Positions 1 through 9,458 of a stretch of DNA of 64,000 bases are shown here, piece by piece. The first letter of the stretch is position 1; each line of letters begins with the position of its first letter. The DNA comes from a virus. The notes beneath the pieces were generated by a model. That model saw nothing but the letters and a program-made list of their open reading frames with translations. It did not search any database and was not told the DNA's origin. Both the position numbers and the translations under genes were made by a program. The stretch covers positions 124,001-188,000 of the IMG/VR virus record IMGVR_UViG_3300042879_006196; one strand, 5' to 3'.

Positions 1-1069
1 GGATGAGAATATTTTTACTTGCATTTACATCTCTGTCGTGTGTTGTTCCACAAGACACACAAATCCATTCTCTGTCTTTCAAGGTCAATTCTTGATTTAT
101 CCAATGGCAACTATTACACATTTTACTGCTTGGAAAGAATCTGTCTATTTTAACAATAGTTTTATCATTCCAAGATGCTTTATATGAAAGCATATCGTAA
201 AATATTCCTAATCCAACATCTGAAATAGATAATGCTAATTTATGATTTTTCATCATGTTTTTTACAGCCAAGTCTTCTACGCAAATAACATCGTGATTTT
301 TGATTATATCTGTGGATACTTTATGTAAATTGTCTTTCCTTCTGTTTGCTACTTTTTCATGGATTGTAGCTACTATTTTTCTTTGTCTTTCTTTCTGACC
401 ACTTCCTTTCATTTTTTTTGAAAGTTGCCTTTGTTCGTATTTTAGTTTGCTTAATGATTTCCTTAAACACTTAATATTTTTGTATTTAGTTCCATTACTA
501 AGAATCGCTAAATCTTTCAATCCTGTATCAATTCCTACAGATGAATTTGTTTTCTCTAATTCTGGATGTTCTACTTCACAAGTTATCGAAATATAATATT
601 TTCCTGTTGTTGTTTTAGTTATTGTTCCATTAAGAATCCTTCCTTTTATTGGTCGATGAATTACGATTTCTATGCCTTTTTTAAACTTGGGAATAGACAA
701 TTTTCCATCTTCGATGGCTAAAGACTGAGGAACATGAAACGATTGTTTACCATTCTTTTTCTTATATCTTGGGAACTTTGCTAGTTTTCTGAAAAACCTA
801 TTGTATGCAATGTCTAAGTTTTTTAAAGCAGATTGTAGTGATTGTGAATTAACTTCTTTCAACCAAACTAAATTTTTTTTTAATTCTGTTAAAGAAGAAG
901 CATTATCATAATAATTTAATGAATTTCCATTATTAAGATATTCTTCTTGTCGTTCGTTTAGAAATCTATTAAACACAAATCTCATACACCCAAAATGCTT
1001 CGCAAGAAGCATTTCTTGATTCTTTGTTGGATGTATCCTATATTTATATGATTTGTGTATAGTTTTCAT
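1..1069 (-). CDS. tnpB: TnpB / IS605 OrfB-family RNA-guided nuclease, 3' end cut by window edge
   Basis: Reading the minus strand from the ATG at 1069 gives an open frame to the window edge. It contains the RuvC-like motifs of TnpB: GIDTGLKDLAI (first Asp), ICVEDLAV (Glu), and near the C-terminus a CNSC...CVSC zinc ribbon followed by HDRDVNASKNI with the last catalytic Asp. All three acidic residues are present, so the nuclease looks intact as far as it is visible. TnpB proteins are omega-RNA-guided nucleases of IS200/IS605 elements. No tnpA is visible; it could lie outside the window or be absent. The omega-RNA/right end would lie beyond position 1. The gene is transcribed away from the terminase operon. 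Confidence 0.93.
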   Translation of the reverse strand, partial: MKTIHKSYKYRIHPTKNQEMLLAKHFGCMRFVFNRFLNERQEEYLNNGNSLNYYDNASSLTELKKNLVWLKEVNSQSLQSALKNLDIAYNRFFRKLAKFPRYKKKNGKQSFHVPQSLAIEDGKLSIPKFKKGIEIVIHRPIKGRILNGTITKTTTGKYYISITCEVEHPELEKTNSSVGIDTGLKDLAILSNGTKYKNIKCLRKSLSKLKYEQRQLSKKMKGSGQKERQRKIVATIHEKVANRRKDNLHKVSTDIIKNHDVICVEDLAVKNMMKNHKLALSISDVGLGIFYDMLSYKASWNDKTIVKIDRFFPSSKMCNSCHWINQELTLKDREWICVSCGTTHDRDVNASKNILI

Positions 1070-1151
1070 CTATAATATAATATACAAGATATTTTATGCA
1101 ACTACCTTTTTTTTGATAATTTTTCAAAAAAATTGTGTAATATATTTATAA

Positions 1152-1196
1152 TGAGCATTCATCCCAGCGGCTAAAGACCACTGGGTTTTCTGCTCA
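1152..1196. mobile_element. candidate IS200/IS605 left-end hairpin
   Basis: An interrupted inverted repeat pairs TGAGCA (1152-1157) with TGCTCA (1191-1196) and CCCAG (1163-1167) with CTGGG (1181-1185). It lies 83 bases upstream of the tnpB start, where the left end of such an element belongs. Subterminal imperfect hairpins are typical of IS200/IS605 ends. The exact boundary and TAM cannot be fixed from one copy. Confidence 0.5.
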
Positions 1197-1206
1197 CGAT
1201 TTAATG

Positions 1207-1212
1207 TATAAA
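1207..1212 (+). promoter_or_regulatory. leaderless-type -10 box for the terminase operon
   Basis: TGTATAAA is followed by exactly six bases and then the ATG at 1219. The same spacing recurs at many first genes in this window, so it is read as a -10 box giving a leaderless or nearly leaderless mRNA. Confidence 0.55.
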
Positions 1213-1218
1213 TTTATT

Positions 1219-1926
1219 ATGTCACAAAACGATACCCAAGCAATTACTCCAATCATAGATAACATTATTTTAGATGATTCTGTTGCTCATAATGTTGATG
1301 ATATTGAAAATTCTTCTATAGTTTTGTTCAGTACTTTAAAATCTGATGCTAAACCTTTAAAGCCTTTTAAGCTAAATACATCAGGAATTGACTACCCACA
1401 AATGTATGCACCAAAATGCGCAATTTGTAATTCGCCTCACAGAACTTTATTAGAGCATGTGTATTTAGATTGTGGCAAAAAAGTAAATACAACAATAAAG
1501 TTTTTTGAAGATCATTATTCTGCAAAACTTAACTGGGCTCAAGTAAAACAACATGTAAAATATCACTGCGATTTCAATAAAATTGAAACCCCAGGATTAT
1601 TAGATTATGAAGGCAGAGAAGAAGAACTTTCGAGATGGAAATATCGTGAGTTTGAATTAGTTCTCACTGCTCTCATGGTTGAACTGAATGATGTAAGGGG
1701 CATAAATGCAAAAACTGCTGATGAAATTTTAAAAAGATCTGCTATGATCGAAAAACTTACAAGACAGCTAATGCTTGTAAAAGAAAAAAGAGATGATAGT
1801 TCTGGTCTAATGCCAAATGTTTTTGAAGTACTTTTAGAATTGCATGATCAAATGGTTAATGATGAAGATAAAAGATTAATCAGAGAAAAAGGGCGTGATT
1901 TAAGACAAATGTTGGATAGGGCATGA
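1219..1926 (+). CDS. unknown protein in the small-terminase position
   Basis: A 235-residue product (from the ATG at 1219) lies directly upstream of the large terminase and overlaps it by ATGA, the usual place for a small terminase subunit. It has a possible metal site: CAIC near residue 72, a further Cys near residue 90, and an HVKYHC near residue 118. Its second half is strongly helical and ends in basic residues. I recognise no classical TerS helix-turn-helix. The start at 1219 is preferred over 1204 because of the TANNNT-N6-ATG arrangement. Small terminase or DNA-recognition partner is inferred from position only. Confidence 0.8.
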   Translation: MSQNDTQAITPIIDNIILDDSVAHNVDDIENSSIVLFSTLKSDAKPLKPFKLNTSGIDYPQMYAPKCAICNSPHRTLLEHVYLDCGKKVNTTIKFFEDHYSAKLNWAQVKQHVKYHCDFNKIETPGLLDYEGREEELSRWKYREFELVLTALMVELNDVRGINAKTADEILKRSAMIEKLTRQLMLVKEKRDDSSGLMPNVFEVLLELHDQMVNDEDKRLIREKGRDLRQMLDRA

Positions 1927-4031
1927 GCAAAAATCTTAAAAATAAGCAGGCAATTGAACATAAAGAAAAAATGCACCGAGATGCAGCAAAGCTAGATCAG
2001 CTTTGGGCGGGATTAGACGGCGAAGAAGTAAAGGAGATTGTGTACTCAAATAGGTATGAAGTTCCACCACCTGAGCCAAAAGATAAAAGTAAATATAATA
2101 AAAACAATATCGTTGACATTGAAACATTCATCACCCACCCTTACTATTTAAATTTAAGACCGTATCCTTGGCAGATTTTAGCATTAAAATTGTTTTATGC
2201 TGGGTCTGAGGGTAACACGCATTTAGAATTCAATGATACTAAAAAAGACGATGTGCAAGATTGCTCAGGTTGTGTTTGGGAATATGTAGTTGAAAATGAA
2301 AAAAAATGTGTTGAAGCAATAGAAAGAGAGGAGAATTATCAATCTATTTTGTCACCACTTAATTCAAGATGCTTAAAATGCTCCAGGTGCCCTTTAAAAA
2401 CTCGTCAAACTAAATTAGAGTATGAAATAAAGCAAGCTTCTGATAAAGATATTGAATCTAATCTCAGAGATATAATAGAAACTGAAACTGAAGATTTTTT
2501 TCAATCTGAAATGGACTTAATTGATGCTATTCCAGATGAAGCAGTTAAAATGCAGATAAAAAATAAACTCAGAAAGAAATTTCAAGAACTTGTTTTAATA
2601 ATTGGACGACGAGGAAGTAAATCATTTATGACTGTGGCTATGGGTTTATATGAACTTCATAAGTTGCTGTCTATGAAGCACCCACAAAAGAAATTAAATT
2701 TACCTGACTTTCAAGAAATTGTAATTCTTAACGTGGCTAAAAACGAAGATCAAGCTAAAGACTCAATTTTTACTCCCATGAAAAACGCCGCAGTATCATC
2801 TCCATTTTTTCAAAAATATATTGGTGTAGATAATGCTTTGGAGATGAAGTTTTTAACTGAAAATGATTTAGAAGAAAATTCACGAAGAACAGAACGTGGT
2901 TTAACACCCTTGGATGGCACTTTAATTTTAAAATGCGGTTCATCTTCAGCCTCTGGGCTTGTTGGTAAAACCTGTTGGTGTATTATTCTTGATGAGCTTG
3001 CGGCGATGGCAGGTGATAATCCTAATTCTGGGGTAGATAAAAAACTTTACAATGATTTGAAGCCCTCTTTGACAACATTTGGAAAAGAAGGCAAAATAAT
3101 TTGCTTGTCAAACCCTAAGGGTCCATTTGGGCAACTATTTACATTATATAATTCAAGATTGGAAGATGATATGACATTAGTTTTGAAACTTCCAACTTGG
3201 CATATTAATGCTAATGTTGATAAACTATGGCTTGAAGGCGAAAGAAGAAGAGATCCTGTTGAGTTTAATATGCAATATGGTGCGGAATTTGGAACCAACT
3301 CTCAAGATCCATATTTAAGTCCTGAAGATGTAGCTTATGCATTTGAAAATTCATCTAAAACAACAAGAACTGAACAGAGAGAACCTGGTTTAATTGATTA
3401 TTATTGTCATGTCGATCCAGCAAACAGATCAGACTATTATGCCATAGCGATTGTTCATGCAATTCCGACAGGAGAGCAAGATATACAAGGAAGACCAATA
3501 AAAAGATTCATTGTTGACCATATGCAGTTTTGGGCGCCACTAAAAATGAAACAACCTGTACCAATAAGAGAAGTAGAAGAATACATTTTAGAACTTCACC
3601 AAAAGTTCAAATTCAAACAAATTTCTTTTGATCAATGGGGAAGCCCAGAAACTATGCAAAAATTAGAGTCACATGGTTTGCCAGTTGTATTAAAGGTATT
3701 TAATAAAGAATATAAAGACAAAATCTATATGCATCTTCTCGAAACTTTTCGAGATAAAAGAATAGAATTTTATAAAATGTCTGCTGGGAAAGTCAGAGAT
3801 GCTAAAGGTAATATTATGAACATAAACGAAATTCCAGAGGCAAAAGATCAATTTACATTTTTGCAAAAAAAATGGAAAAATGGCAGACAGATAATCGAAG
3901 CTTTGTCTACTTATAAAGACGATTTGTGTGATGCTGTGGCTGCTGCAATTTATGAAAGTAATTCTCAATCTACAGTAGTAAAATCTCTTCCTAGATCAAG
4001 GGTGGCTTATACTGGAAAAGCTTTAAGGTAA
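1923..4031 (+). CDS. terL: terminase large subunit (ATPase-nuclease)
   Basis: This is the DNA-packaging motor. The ATPase half has a deviant Walker A, GRRGSKS (about residues 228-234), and a Walker B CIILDE (Asp about 357). The nuclease half has HVDPAN (about 497-502), a middle motif ISFDQWGS, and a C-terminal DDLCDAVAAAIY (about 666). At 702 residues it is longer than most TerL proteins. The extra length includes an N-terminal cysteine cluster, CSGC (about 114), KKC (about 129) and RCLKCSRC (about 149-156), that looks like a zinc-binding insertion rather than an intein. It starts inside the previous gene's stop (ATGA). Confidence 0.95.
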   Translation: MSKNLKNKQAIEHKEKMHRDAAKLDQLWAGLDGEEVKEIVYSNRYEVPPPEPKDKSKYNKNNIVDIETFITHPYYLNLRPYPWQILALKLFYAGSEGNTHLEFNDTKKDDVQDCSGCVWEYVVENEKKCVEAIEREENYQSILSPLNSRCLKCSRCPLKTRQTKLEYEIKQASDKDIESNLRDIIETETEDFFQSEMDLIDAIPDEAVKMQIKNKLRKKFQELVLIIGRRGSKSFMTVAMGLYELHKLLSMKHPQKKLNLPDFQEIVILNVAKNEDQAKDSIFTPMKNAAVSSPFFQKYIGVDNALEMKFLTENDLEENSRRTERGLTPLDGTLILKCGSSSASGLVGKTCWCIILDELAAMAGDNPNSGVDKKLYNDLKPSLTTFGKEGKIICLSNPKGPFGQLFTLYNSRLEDDMTLVLKLPTWHINANVDKLWLEGERRRDPVEFNMQYGAEFGTNSQDPYLSPEDVAYAFENSSKTTRTEQREPGLIDYYCHVDPANRSDYYAIAIVHAIPTGEQDIQGRPIKRFIVDHMQFWAPLKMKQPVPIREVEEYILELHQKFKFKQISFDQWGSPETMQKLESHGLPVVLKVFNKEYKDKIYMHLLETFRDKRIEFYKMSAGKVRDAKGNIMNINEIPEAKDQFTFLQKKWKNGRQIIEALSTYKDDLCDAVAAAIYESNSQSTVVKSLPRSRVAYTGKALR

Positions 4032-4060
4032 AAGATACATTTTTCGAGAAAATAATTTTG

Positions 4061-5110
4061 ATGAGTAAAAGGCTTGCAAATTTTGGAGGAGTGGGTGGAC
4101 AATATTCTCCTTTCTCACCAGGTGGTTCACCTTTATTTAGGGGTGGTCCAAGTGGTTATGCAGGTTATGGTATCAATAATTTCAGTGGAGACGTATCATT
4201 AGATGATTTGATGGGCAGATATAGAAAGCCTGATGTCCTTGGTGATTATGAAAGACCTTTAGAAACATTGCTTGAAACTTTTCATGATAATCTAGAAACT
4301 GATATCCCCAGTTATTTGTTATCACCTGAGGAAAGAAATGAGCTTTCTGTAAAAAAGAAAATTAGAAATAAAGAACAATATATAAAAAATCTTTCAAAAC
4401 CAAAATATAAAGATAATTCTAATGTACTAAAAAAACTACATACAGTTGAGGATTTGTTAGAAGATTTCAGAAAAAATACAAAAGTGGATTTTTCTAAATT
4501 TGCAGCTTATACTTATCCTGATGAGGCACCTTTAGAGATCAGATTAAAAAATGAATTTAATTCTCCTGATTCTTTTAGAAGAGAAAGAACATCGTTACCT
4601 GCAAATGATAATCAGATAATTTCATATGAAGAATATAAAAATGACCCTATGGCTAATGCACAATACACCGAAGCATTTACAGGTATTGCTCCTCAATATG
4701 AATTAGGAAAGGGCGTAGATAAGTACATAGATAACTTGAATAATCCTACTTTTCCAGAAAATCACAATATGCAAAATTCTACATTGTTGATTAATACACC
4801 AAATGAATCACAAACTTTTCATAATCATGAAGGGTCTTATTATGATTTACCGTCTCCAGTCACGCAAGAGTCGAAGAAAAACAATTTAACGCTAGAGCAA
4901 AAGCTACAAAAACTGAAAAAATCTCCCAAGAATTTAGATAGGCTTGATCCAGATTTTCTTAAAGGAATTCATTGGGATGAATATCTTAAAGGTATTGATG
5001 GAAAAGACAATCAAACACCTTGGGGTAATGATGGAATGGGTGGAAATGTCACGAATGAATATCCTGATACTAGTAACAATCCATATTTTAGCTTAGGAGT
5101 ACTGAGATGA
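4061..5110 (+). CDS. unknown structural-region protein, Gly-rich N-terminus
   Basis: The 349-residue product starts with a glycine/serine/proline-rich stretch of about 40 residues (GGVGGQ, SPGGSP, GGPSGY), followed by a charged, mostly helical body with several DPxxL/NLxxP segments. I do not recognise a family. It follows terL by 30 bases. The ATG at 4061 is chosen over the adjacent TTG at 4058; a weak GAGAAAA lies upstream. Its end overlaps the next start by ATGA, so it is part of the packaging/head operon. A virion or packaging accessory role is inferred from context. Confidence 0.8.
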   Translation: MSKRLANFGGVGGQYSPFSPGGSPLFRGGPSGYAGYGINNFSGDVSLDDLMGRYRKPDVLGDYERPLETLLETFHDNLETDIPSYLLSPEERNELSVKKKIRNKEQYIKNLSKPKYKDNSNVLKKLHTVEDLLEDFRKNTKVDFSKFAAYTYPDEAPLEIRLKNEFNSPDSFRRERTSLPANDNQIISYEEYKNDPMANAQYTEAFTGIAPQYELGKGVDKYIDNLNNPTFPENHNMQNSTLLINTPNESQTFHNHEGSYYDLPSPVTQESKKNNLTLEQKLQKLKKSPKNLDRLDPDFLKGIHWDEYLKGIDGKDNQTPWGNDGMGGNVTNEYPDTSNNPYFSLGVLR

Positions 5111-5547
5111 AATCCATTTTAAAAGCAATTGATTTGTTAGAAAAAAATGGTCAATATAGAATGGCTGATAAATTTCAGAATGAAATGATTCGTTTAGCTG
5201 CATGGCCCTACAACTTAGTTGCTTTAGATGAATTGCCATTGTCTGCTAGATTTTATACTTGGCAGAGAAATGAAAAAGATTTTCAAGAATTTGATAGGAA
5301 ATTTTATCAAGAACTTAAATGGAGAATTCCTGATTACAGAAATTTAAAAACTGACAAAGATGAAGCATTGAATCTTGAGGGTGAAATGCATGGACCAGAT
5401 GCTGTTCCAGGACCTGCCTACGTTGATCCAGGAAATTTGGCTTCTTCGCCTTCAATGAACGGAAGTTTGGAATATTTTACATGGGAAGAGGCGAGAGATT
5501 CAAACAAAGGTCCAAATGAATTTATCAATCTTATTCCGAGAAGGTAA
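5107..5547 (+). CDS. unknown small head-region protein with recurrent N-terminal helix
   Basis: The 146-residue product begins with a helix of the type seen in many proteins of this window: LLEKNGQYRMADKF followed by MIRLA. The rest is Trp/Pro-rich with no recognised domain (YTWQRN, GPDAVPGPAYVDP, EYFTWEE). It overlaps the upstream stop by four bases (ATGA), which implies translational coupling. The function is unknown; its position between terminase and portal suggests a head or packaging component. Confidence 0.78.
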   Translation: MKSILKAIDLLEKNGQYRMADKFQNEMIRLAAWPYNLVALDELPLSARFYTWQRNEKDFQEFDRKFYQELKWRIPDYRNLKTDKDEALNLEGEMHGPDAVPGPAYVDPGNLASSPSMNGSLEYFTWEEARDSNKGPNEFINLIPRR

Positions 5548-5574
5548 TTCACTTTTAAAGGAGAAAATATTATT

Positions 5575-6024
5575 ATGCCTCAGCCAATTATACCAATACA
5601 TCAGCAAGAATCACTCTCAATTCTATTTGGAGATTCTATGCAGCCAGAATTCAAATTCTCTGAACTGCAATCAATTCTTTTTCAGCAAACAGCATCTAGT
5701 AATGTTAATAAAAAATATTCATTAAATACAATAGAAGCATTACAAAATATTGATAAAAATACTGATTTTGTTGTCACAGCTGTTACAGATTCTAATGAAA
5801 GATATTGTTCAGTGCCAAATGAAATTGATAGTGAAACAGTGTTAGCTTTAAAAGCAGAGGGTTTAATTTCAGGTCATGGCAGATCTGTTAAAATTACTGA
5901 TAGAGGTAGAACTGCTTTAAGAGACGCTTATTTATCTACTAAAAATGCTTTAATGGAAAATAGAGCTTCTGAGAAATTTGACTATAATTCCTTTGCAAGA
6001 TTAGCAAGTAAAAAAGGAGAATAA
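5575..6024 (+). CDS. unknown protein with winged-helix-like segment
   Basis: The 149-residue product is preceded by a clear AAAGGAGAA ribosome site. Its middle (LKAEGLISGHGRSVKITDRGRTAL, quoted here only as the pattern GLI..HGR.VKITDRG) resembles the recognition helix and wing of a winged helix-turn-helix fold. The C-terminus ends in the recurrent FARLA-type helix. The stop overlaps the next start as TAATG. It may bind DNA or be a small virion protein; the wHTH reading is tentative. Confidence 0.75.
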   Translation: MPQPIIPIHQQESLSILFGDSMQPEFKFSELQSILFQQTASSNVNKKYSLNTIEALQNIDKNTDFVVTAVTDSNERYCSVPNEIDSETVLALKAEGLISGHGRSVKITDRGRTALRDAYLSTKNALMENRASEKFDYNSFARLASKKGE

Positions 6025-7682
6025 TGTTAGATAAAATTACACAAGACAAAAAAATCTTAGAAGCATTCATAAAGATTGCTCAAAAACAAGCAAAGTCATC
6101 TAGACCTTCAGATGTTTTTGAGTCTTTATTGAAAATTGCTGAAGTGACTGACATTAAAAGGCTTATAATGAACATCAATGAAGATCTTGATTTTGAGTTT
6201 AGTAAAGCAAGATTAAACAGAGAAGAAAATAATGTTTTGAGGCAATCTTTGCTTGACAAAATTGATGATAACAATTTAAGCGACCCTGTTTTGCAGCCAT
6301 TTATCGAAGTGATTAACAAAAATTTTGCCTCACTTTACGAAATTGCCAATTCAACAATTCAATATATGAAAGATCAAAGCAAACAACATGGGGCAGAACT
6401 AATTACCTTGATGTTTACTGAAAATCCGCTTAAAGGATCTAAAGTTTCTAGAAATATTTGGAGATATATTTTGTTAGAGCTTTTTGGGAATAAGTCTGCA
6501 AATGTTCTGAAATCTATAAATGCTATTACTGGAACTGCATCACTAGTTGCAAAACGAGATAGAGGAACATCAATTGAAACTGGTGGAGTAGAAGGTAGCG
6601 AGATGCAAATTGCAAATCCAAATCAACTAAGTGTCACAGATGAGCTTTCAGGTGAACAGAAACTAAAATTGATGAAAAAACAAATTGATGAAATTTTAGC
6701 TGCACCAGATATGTTTTTGATTCAATATTTAATTGAACCACAAATTCCAGAATCTTTCAAAAAAGATACAAAAAGTTTTAAAAATTACTATGACGAATAT
6801 CTGCTACAATTAGAAAATGCTTCAACAGCTCAAGAACTAGCTAGTGTAGAAGAAAATATTAATAATTTTTTTGATGAGTTTGTTAGTTTTATCAAAGAAA
6901 ATATGGATGTTGGAAAACGTTACACACCAAAAAATATTTATAGGGAAAAAACTCTAAGAGATTTACAAAGAATGTGTGGAGAAATCATTGACCAACTTGA
7001 TTTAGATAATTTAGTAGATGATATTATAAATTCACCTTATTACCAACTTCCAAAACACATTAAAGCAGAGCTCGAAGAAAATCAATTAATAGTAAAAGAA
7101 TTAATCAAAGCAGCAATACAATCTGAAGTTGTTATGAATTTGAAGGAAAGGGAAGATATTCCTGTTCGACGAACTAAAGATAAAAAAAATAAAACAGCTC
7201 AAATAGATATTCTATACAACTTTTTATATAAAGCTATAAATAAAATAGAAACCGATCCAGAGAAGCAAGAAGAGCTTAAAAGAAGAGCATTATTGCTGAC
7301 AAAGGAAAAATATACCAAAGATGGCAAAGATAATGTTTCTGAAACAGTTTTCAGAATTTATCAACATGTTACGCCCATGATTAAATCAGGATTAATTTTT
7401 AAATATGTTAGAGACACAGGAAAAGAATTTGCTGAATTAACTCCAGAAGAAAAAATTAACATAATGAAACAAGTGCACGAAAAAGTTTACCCAGTTTTCA
7501 AAGTCAGGGATTTTTCTAAAAATAAATATAAAGCAGTCAGTAGCCCATATGATGAAGAGAAACATAAAGAATTAACAGAAAAACAAATCAAAGAAAAACT
7601 TGGTTTATCAGAAGAATCTGAAGATAGTAGAGAAAGTAACGCTCTTGCTCTTTTAATTAAAAAATATGCTTTTAGACATTAG
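6024..7682 (+). CDS. unknown large helical head-region protein
   Basis: The 552-residue product is strongly helical and lysine/glutamate-rich, and no family is recognised. The N-terminus carries the recurrent motif FIKIA (about residues 15-19), and the C-terminus ends in ALLIKKYAF, the same motif family. A Gly/Ser/Asn-rich break near residues 180-205 separates two helical halves. It starts on the last base of the upstream stop with AAAAGGAGA just before it. Candidate inner-head, scaffold or virion protein by context only. Confidence 0.78.
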   Translation: MLDKITQDKKILEAFIKIAQKQAKSSRPSDVFESLLKIAEVTDIKRLIMNINEDLDFEFSKARLNREENNVLRQSLLDKIDDNNLSDPVLQPFIEVINKNFASLYEIANSTIQYMKDQSKQHGAELITLMFTENPLKGSKVSRNIWRYILLELFGNKSANVLKSINAITGTASLVAKRDRGTSIETGGVEGSEMQIANPNQLSVTDELSGEQKLKLMKKQIDEILAAPDMFLIQYLIEPQIPESFKKDTKSFKNYYDEYLLQLENASTAQELASVEENINNFFDEFVSFIKENMDVGKRYTPKNIYREKTLRDLQRMCGEIIDQLDLDNLVDDIINSPYYQLPKHIKAELEENQLIVKELIKAAIQSEVVMNLKEREDIPVRRTKDKKNKTAQIDILYNFLYKAINKIETDPEKQEELKRRALLLTKEKYTKDGKDNVSETVFRIYQHVTPMIKSGLIFKYVRDTGKEFAELTPEEKINIMKQVHEKVYPVFKVRDFSKNKYKAVSSPYDEEKHKELTEKQIKEKLGLSEESEDSRESNALALLIKKYAFRH

Positions 7683-8037
7683 ATTCATAGCACAAACGCC
7701 CGAAACTTTAGCCAAAGGACTTATGCATTCGGCGCCTTTAGACAAAAACGAATGTGCTTTGTTTATATTTAATTACTTGGATGATCATAGTTTTTGGAAT
7801 AAAAATGTTGATTATCCAATAAGTCTTTTTTTTCTTGATGAAAATTTTGAAATTAAAAACATAGGTAAACTAGATGCACATCAAGAAAAACCATGCAGAG
7901 CTGAGTATCCTCTCACTAAATATGTAGTTGAAGGGCATTCAGATCTACCAATAGAATTTGATATAAGGGTAGGAGATTTTTGTTTACCTAATAATAATAA
8001 TAAAATAAAGGTATTAAAGGTAAAAAGAAATTCTTAG
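7666..8037 (+). CDS. DUF192-family protein
   Basis: The 123-residue product matches the DUF192 pattern well: AQTPETLAKGLMH near the N-terminus, then LDDHSFWNKNVDYPISLFFLD (pattern HSFW.KN...P....FLD), a Cys in the middle (KPCRAEY) and a C-terminal IRVGDFC. DUF192 proteins are small beta-rich proteins of unresolved biochemical role in bacteria and some phages. Most bacterial members are exported; this one has no signal peptide. It overlaps the upstream gene by 17 bases, so it belongs to the head operon. Confidence 0.88.
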   Translation: MLLDIRFIAQTPETLAKGLMHSAPLDKNECALFIFNYLDDHSFWNKNVDYPISLFFLDENFEIKNIGKLDAHQEKPCRAEYPLTKYVVEGHSDLPIEFDIRVGDFCLPNNNNKIKVLKVKRNS

Positions 8038-8066
8038 AGAATACTTTAAATATCGGAGTAAAAAAT

Positions 8067-9455
8067 ATGGCAGATAGAGTTTTTCCAAATAATATAAATG
8101 TTGACATGGGTTCTAAAATTACATTCTCAGGAATAGATTGGGGCACTGTTGAAGCAAACATCAAAAATAATAAGTTCGCTAGTGACCAATCAGAAGAAGT
8201 GCAAGCACTTTTAAGAATGGCTAACGAGCAAATGGCTCCAGTTGAACAGACCACTAAAGCGCTTACACCAGAAAAAATAGCACAATACAGACCTAAATTG
8301 ATCGAAGCTTTAGATAAAATTGCAGAAGAAGCTCAAATGGATGATCAAAATAAAGAAAATTTTAAAGCTGAAGTTTTATCTGAATTTGAAAGAAATCCAG
8401 GTGATGAAGAATCAATCAAAAACTCGATTGCTGAATTACAAAAAGCAAATATTATTTCTGCTAACTCAGGAAATAAAATGCAAAGAACAGCTCTTATGAA
8501 AATTTATCTCCTTATGGCTAAAGCAATGGAAGATTTAATGTCTCAAGGCATGTCTGAAGAGGAAGCAAAAGCTGAAATTGAAAAAGATTTTTCAATTCTT
8601 GAAAACTATAGAGACATGTTACCAGAAGACAACTCTAGTCCAAAAGAATTAAAAGATTATTATCCAGATGATTACACTCCTGAATATCCTGAGTCAAAAA
8701 ATGATTTTGCCAACTCAAGAAAAACCAAAAGAGAAGCTATGAAAAAAATTGCATTTACACATCCTAGTCAAATAAGCGCTGAGGCAATTGAAAAAGCTAA
8801 AGCTGCTGGTGACACTAAACTCGTCAACACAATCTTAGCAGCAAGAAAAGCAAACAGACAAAGAATCGCTGCTGCGATAGAAGAAAAAAATGAAGTTTCT
8901 GAAAGAATTGCGCAAAGAAACAATATTTTGAAATTGGCTCAAATGGATGATCTTTTTGATGAGAAAGAAATGATGGATAACACAATGGATGACTCAATGG
9001 ATAACACAATGAACGATCCAATGAATGATCCAATGAAGAAGAAGCCTAGAGTGCCTGGAGATTTATCATTAGACGCAATGCTTCCAGCAGATGAATCTGA
9101 AGCCCCAACTTTAGCTTTCACTTCTCCAACAAAATTCACAAAGGCACAACGAGCATCATTTGCTAAAATTGCAAAATCTTTGGGTATGCCTGACGAATAT
9201 GTTAAAGCAATGTGCACACCAGTGCTTTCCCCTGAGACAGAAAGATTAAACAGAGAAATCAATGAAATTAAAATGTCAAGAGTCTCTGAAAAAACAAAAA
9301 ATTCTTTGATTAAAACTTTAATTAAAGAAGCAAAGCTTTCAACAGAATCAAAAAATGAATTTATCAGATATTGGAATGAAACATTAGGTTATCAAGACAA
9401 ACAGTTTTATAAAGATGTTGCCGCTGATTATGTTGACGGAAAAAAGGTGAACTAA
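8067..9455 (+). CDS. unknown acidic helical head-operon protein with Met-Asn-Asp repeats
   Basis: The 462-residue product has a GGAG ribosome site and is rich in Glu, Lys, Ala and Met. A low-complexity stretch around residues 310-325 repeats the unit D-(N/P)-(T/S/P)-M (DNTMDDSM, NDPMNDPM). Several FAKIA/KKIA/LKLA segments match the recurrent helix motif. There is no recognised domain. Composition and place between terminase and portal would suit a scaffold-like or ejected inner-head protein, but this is inference. Confidence 0.8.
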   Translation: MADRVFPNNINVDMGSKITFSGIDWGTVEANIKNNKFASDQSEEVQALLRMANEQMAPVEQTTKALTPEKIAQYRPKLIEALDKIAEEAQMDDQNKENFKAEVLSEFERNPGDEESIKNSIAELQKANIISANSGNKMQRTALMKIYLLMAKAMEDLMSQGMSEEEAKAEIEKDFSILENYRDMLPEDNSSPKELKDYYPDDYTPEYPESKNDFANSRKTKREAMKKIAFTHPSQISAEAIEKAKAAGDTKLVNTILAARKANRQRIAAAIEEKNEVSERIAQRNNILKLAQMDDLFDEKEMMDNTMDDSMDNTMNDPMNDPMKKKPRVPGDLSLDAMLPADESEAPTLAFTSPTKFTKAQRASFAKIAKSLGMPDEYVKAMCTPVLSPETERLNREINEIKMSRVSEKTKNSLIKTLIKEAKLSTESKNEFIRYWNETLGYQDKQFYKDVAADYVDGKKVN

Positions 9456-9458
9456 AAA

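Noticed and set aside
1923-4031. Intein in the large terminase
   Set aside because: The extra length is a cysteine-rich insertion without intein splice motifs (no N-terminal Cys block or terminal His-Asn).
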